Source: Succinatimonas sp. CAG:777 (lineage in GTDB: Bacteria > Pseudomonadota > Gammaproteobacteria > Enterobacterales > Succinivibrionaceae). Taken from it: DNA of 7,565 bases. The notes beneath the pieces are model-generated. The model did no database searches, was not told the DNA's origin, and saw only the letters and a list, made by a program, of their open reading frames with translations. Made by a program: the position numbers and the translations under genes. Below are positions 5,966-7,565 of this stretch, one piece after another. The stretch covers positions 1 to 7,565 of the forward strand of contig HF987945.1 in assembly GCA_000431835.1 (NCBI GenBank), written 5' to 3'. How positions within the stretch are numbered: the first letter of the stretch is position 1; every line of letters starts with the position of its first letter.

Positions 5966-6967
5966 TTAAGCAGCTGAATATAAAAAGATCCTGACTACAA
6001 CACAGAAACAAACGAAGAGAATACCAGAGAATCTTAGTTTGTTATAGATTTTTAATGGAGAGTATAAGTCAGGTTCATTCTCACCACCAATTCTTGCAAG
6101 CCTTACAAGTTTACCTTCGTAGTAACGAGGTCCACCTAAAGACACATTAGCATATGATCCAAGAGTTTCAATTACAAGTGAGGTGACAGGATTTGGCAAG
6201 AATTTTAAATGATTGATAAAGTTTTTGTAGATCCTGACAATATGAACTGAAAAGATCATGGTGAGCAGGTAGACAATCAAACTAGGGACTAAAAGAGCCT
6301 GTTCAAATTTATAAATAAAGATGCCAAAAGTTTCGGTTCTCTTTTCTTTAAAGCTAAATGATCTGTTCATCACTGCAACCATCTGCATGATAAGAGCTCC
6401 TTCTATACCTAAGAGCATATACCAGACCATCACCGAGAACCAGTTTGCAAAAAGACCTACGGCTACAGCTTCGCTGTTAGCTTTGCATACTCCCATAAAA
6501 GAGAGTTTAGAACAGTCTCGAAGCATAATCTTTTGCAAATACTTTTTAGCTAATTCTTTATCATCATGCTCAAGTGATCTTTTTACTTGAAGTGTTGTTT
6601 TAAGTACTGGTTTTGATTCAAGTAAAAAAGGCAGTATCAGAAGTGACACAATAGTGTCATGGTTTATACAAAATCTTAAAAGCAGGATGGTAAAGATAGC
6701 AATGCATAAAAGGAAAAAAGGCAAGAACACACTTGAAAAGATAGTTTGACCTAGTGAGTTTTCCTGTCTATTTACCTTTTTAGCAAGCTTTGAGAAGAGA
6801 GGCGCCAAATTAGATAAGCGCCATGATGCGTTTATAGGCAGAATAATCTCAAGTAACATTGCTGTAAGCAAGGTCACAGCAGGATACTGCAAAATTGAGA
6901 AAAATGTGGCAAAAAAGTCAGATATGGAAACTTCTTTTGCTGCATTTAAGATCTGCTCTACAGGCAT
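5966..6967 (-). CDS. Divergent CobD/CbiB-family membrane protein
   Basis: This 333-residue membrane protein has hydrophobic segments near residues 27-44, 77-98, 104-117, 172-200, 224-241 and 312-330. The overall plan and the C-terminal NVSLGGPRYYEGKL (274-287) match CbiB/CobD, which joins aminopropanol phosphate to adenosylcobyric acid. Other family landmarks survive only in outline: LRDCSKLS (149-156) for GRDT-x-L and FGIFIYKFEQALLVPSL (214-230) for the FG-x4-R-DD region. The conserved acidic residues expected there (VE-x-AEN, NT-x-DS, DD) are missing. It is therefore unlikely to be a normal adenosylcobinamide-phosphate synthase; AmpE, a distant relative, is the alternative. It starts eight bases after mtnN, and its SD (6971-6977) overlaps the mtnN stop. 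No other cobalamin gene is present. Family confidence is fair, function low. Confidence 0.65.
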   Translation of the reverse strand: MPVEQILNAAKEVSISDFFATFFSILQYPAVTLLTAMLLEIILPINASWRLSNLAPLFSKLAKKVNRQENSLGQTIFSSVFLPFFLLCIAIFTILLLRFCINHDTIVSLLILPFLLESKPVLKTTLQVKRSLEHDDKELAKKYLQKIMLRDCSKLSFMGVCKANSEAVAVGLFANWFSVMVWYMLLGIEGALIMQMVAVMNRSFSFKEKRTETFGIFIYKFEQALLVPSLIVYLLTMIFSVHIVRIYKNFINHLKFLPNPVTSLVIETLGSYANVSLGGPRYYEGKLVRLARIGGENEPDLYSPLKIYNKLRFSGILFVCFCVVVRIFLYSAA

Positions 6968-6970
6968 ACT

Positions 6971-6977
6971 CTCTCCT
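6971..6977 (-). promoter_or_regulatory. SD of the cbiB-like gene overlapping the mtnN stop
   Basis: On the - strand AGGAGAG begins within the TAG stop of mtnN (6978-6976) and stands three bases before the ATG at 6967. This fixes the start and implies translational coupling of the two genes. Confidence 0.8.
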
Positions 6978-7565
6978 AGAGCATCTTGATCATAGCTAAA
7001 ACTAATTTAGCACTGTTCTCTGATGCTACTTTAACATTAAAATCATAAGTCTTAGTTTCATTTTCATCAGCGCAGTCTGATACAGATCTGATGATAATGA
7101 ATGGAACATTAAAATCGTGAGCGATCTGTGCAATAGGAGCACCTTCGCACTCAGTTACCATGGCCTGAGGAAAATTTTTAGCAATGGTTGCTTTACCTTC
7201 AGGGGTGTTAATGAATTGATCTCCAGATACTACAAGACCTTTTTTTACATGATCTTTTAATTCAGGAATAGTAGATGCTGCAATTTCAGCTTTGGCAATT
7301 AACTCTGAGTTTGCGTTAAATACCTCAGGTTCTCCTGGCATTTGACCTTTAGCATAATTAAATGGGGTAAAGTCAGCATCATGGTAAGTAGCATCTGTTG
7401 AGAATACGATATCAGCGATATGTAGAGTAGGGGAGATGGAGCCTGCAATACCAGAATTGATAATGTAGCTTACATTGTATAAAACAATTAAAAGACCGGT
7501 TACAGTAGCAGCTTTAGCCTTACCAATACCAGATCTTGAGATAACAAGTTCTTTACCTTCAGCAG
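6976..7565 (-). CDS. mtnN: 5'-methylthioadenosine/S-adenosylhomocysteine nucleosidase (5' end outside window)
   Basis: The frame is open through the right edge, so about 196 of roughly 230 codons are present. The ATG at 7341 is internal. The enzyme hydrolyses methylthioadenosine, S-adenosylhomocysteine and 5'-deoxyadenosine to adenine plus the ribose product, in the cytoplasm. Recognisable blocks, in order, are SRSGIGKAKAA, IINSGIAGSISPTLHIADIV, TYHDADFTPFNYAKGQMPG, GLVVSGDQFI, FPQAMVTECEGAPIAQ and FNVPFIIIRSVSDCAD. The catalytic Asp (E. coli Asp197) is at 7075-7077 and the Glu equivalent to E. coli Glu174 at 7144-7146. The residue matching E. coli Met173, normally in an EMEG motif, is Cys here (codon 7147-7149), and a Pro follows three residues later. 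The region holding the catalytic Glu12 is beyond the window. It is tightly coupled to the cbiB-like gene, an order I recall from Vibrio and Shewanella. Confidence 0.92.
   Translation of the reverse strand, partial: AEGKELVISRSGIGKAKAATVTGLLIVLYNVSYIINSGIAGSISPTLHIADIVFSTDATYHDADFTPFNYAKGQMPGEPEVFNANSELIAKAEIAASTIPELKDHVKKGLVVSGDQFINTPEGKATIAKNFPQAMVTECEGAPIAQIAHDFNVPFIIIRSVSDCADENETKTYDFNVKVASENSAKLVLAMIKML

Noticed and set aside
5883..6011. N-terminal extension of smrA with a signal-peptide-like hydrophobic stretch
   Set aside because: It would begin at TTG, overlap the cbiB-like gene and read its C-terminal membrane segment in another frame. The ATG at 5882 gives the normal family N-terminus.
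6321..6590. Open frame on the + strand of 89 codons
   Set aside because: It is antisense to the cbiB-like membrane gene and its composition reflects the complementary strand of hydrophobic codons.
6976..7341. A separate 121-residue gene starting at ATG 7341
   Set aside because: The frame continues upstream to the window edge with clear MtnN motifs, so this ATG is internal.

Overview
The window is AT-rich bacterial DNA that reads like a gammaproteobacterium. An mtnN/cbiB-like pair, an smrA homologue and a small protein resembling the gammaproteobacterial VC2046/SO_2500 group point that way. The low GC content and the anaerobe-type iron-containing alcohol dehydrogenase make a host-associated Aeromonadales member such as Succinivibrionaceae a reasonable guess. 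That placement is inference; no rRNA or other marker gene is present.

Region 1 (1-784): the last codons of an upstream gene are followed by two consecutive hairpins, the second a strong rho-independent terminator. The first hairpin carries a C-rich loop that mimics the anti-Shine-Dalgarno sequence. A 173-residue protein gene on the + strand follows.

Region 2 (785-5191): an AraC/YqhC-type regulator (+) is divergent from three genes on the - strand: a YqhD/BDH-type NADPH alcohol dehydrogenase, a DUF3737 right-handed beta-helix protein, and a MalY/PatB-type PLP C-S lyase. The last two overlap by 8 nt and are surely co-translated. A terminator-like hairpin separates the dehydrogenase from the DUF3737 gene. 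The 187-bp divergent promoter region holds a perfect palindrome and a helically phased direct repeat that could be operators. The arrangement parallels E. coli yqhC-yqhD, so the set may respond to aldehydes or other electrophiles, with the lyase and beta-helix protein as additions. That role is inference.

Region 3 (5192-7565): a terminator shared by convergent transcripts is followed on the - strand, read from the right edge, by mtnN (5' end outside the window), a degenerate CobD/CbiB-family membrane protein and smrA. mtnN and the cbiB-like gene are tightly coupled. The mtnN product has Cys in place of a normally invariant active-site Met, and the CbiB-like protein lacks most of the family's conserved acidic residues.

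No tRNA, rRNA, CRISPR array, insertion sequence or phage gene was recognised.
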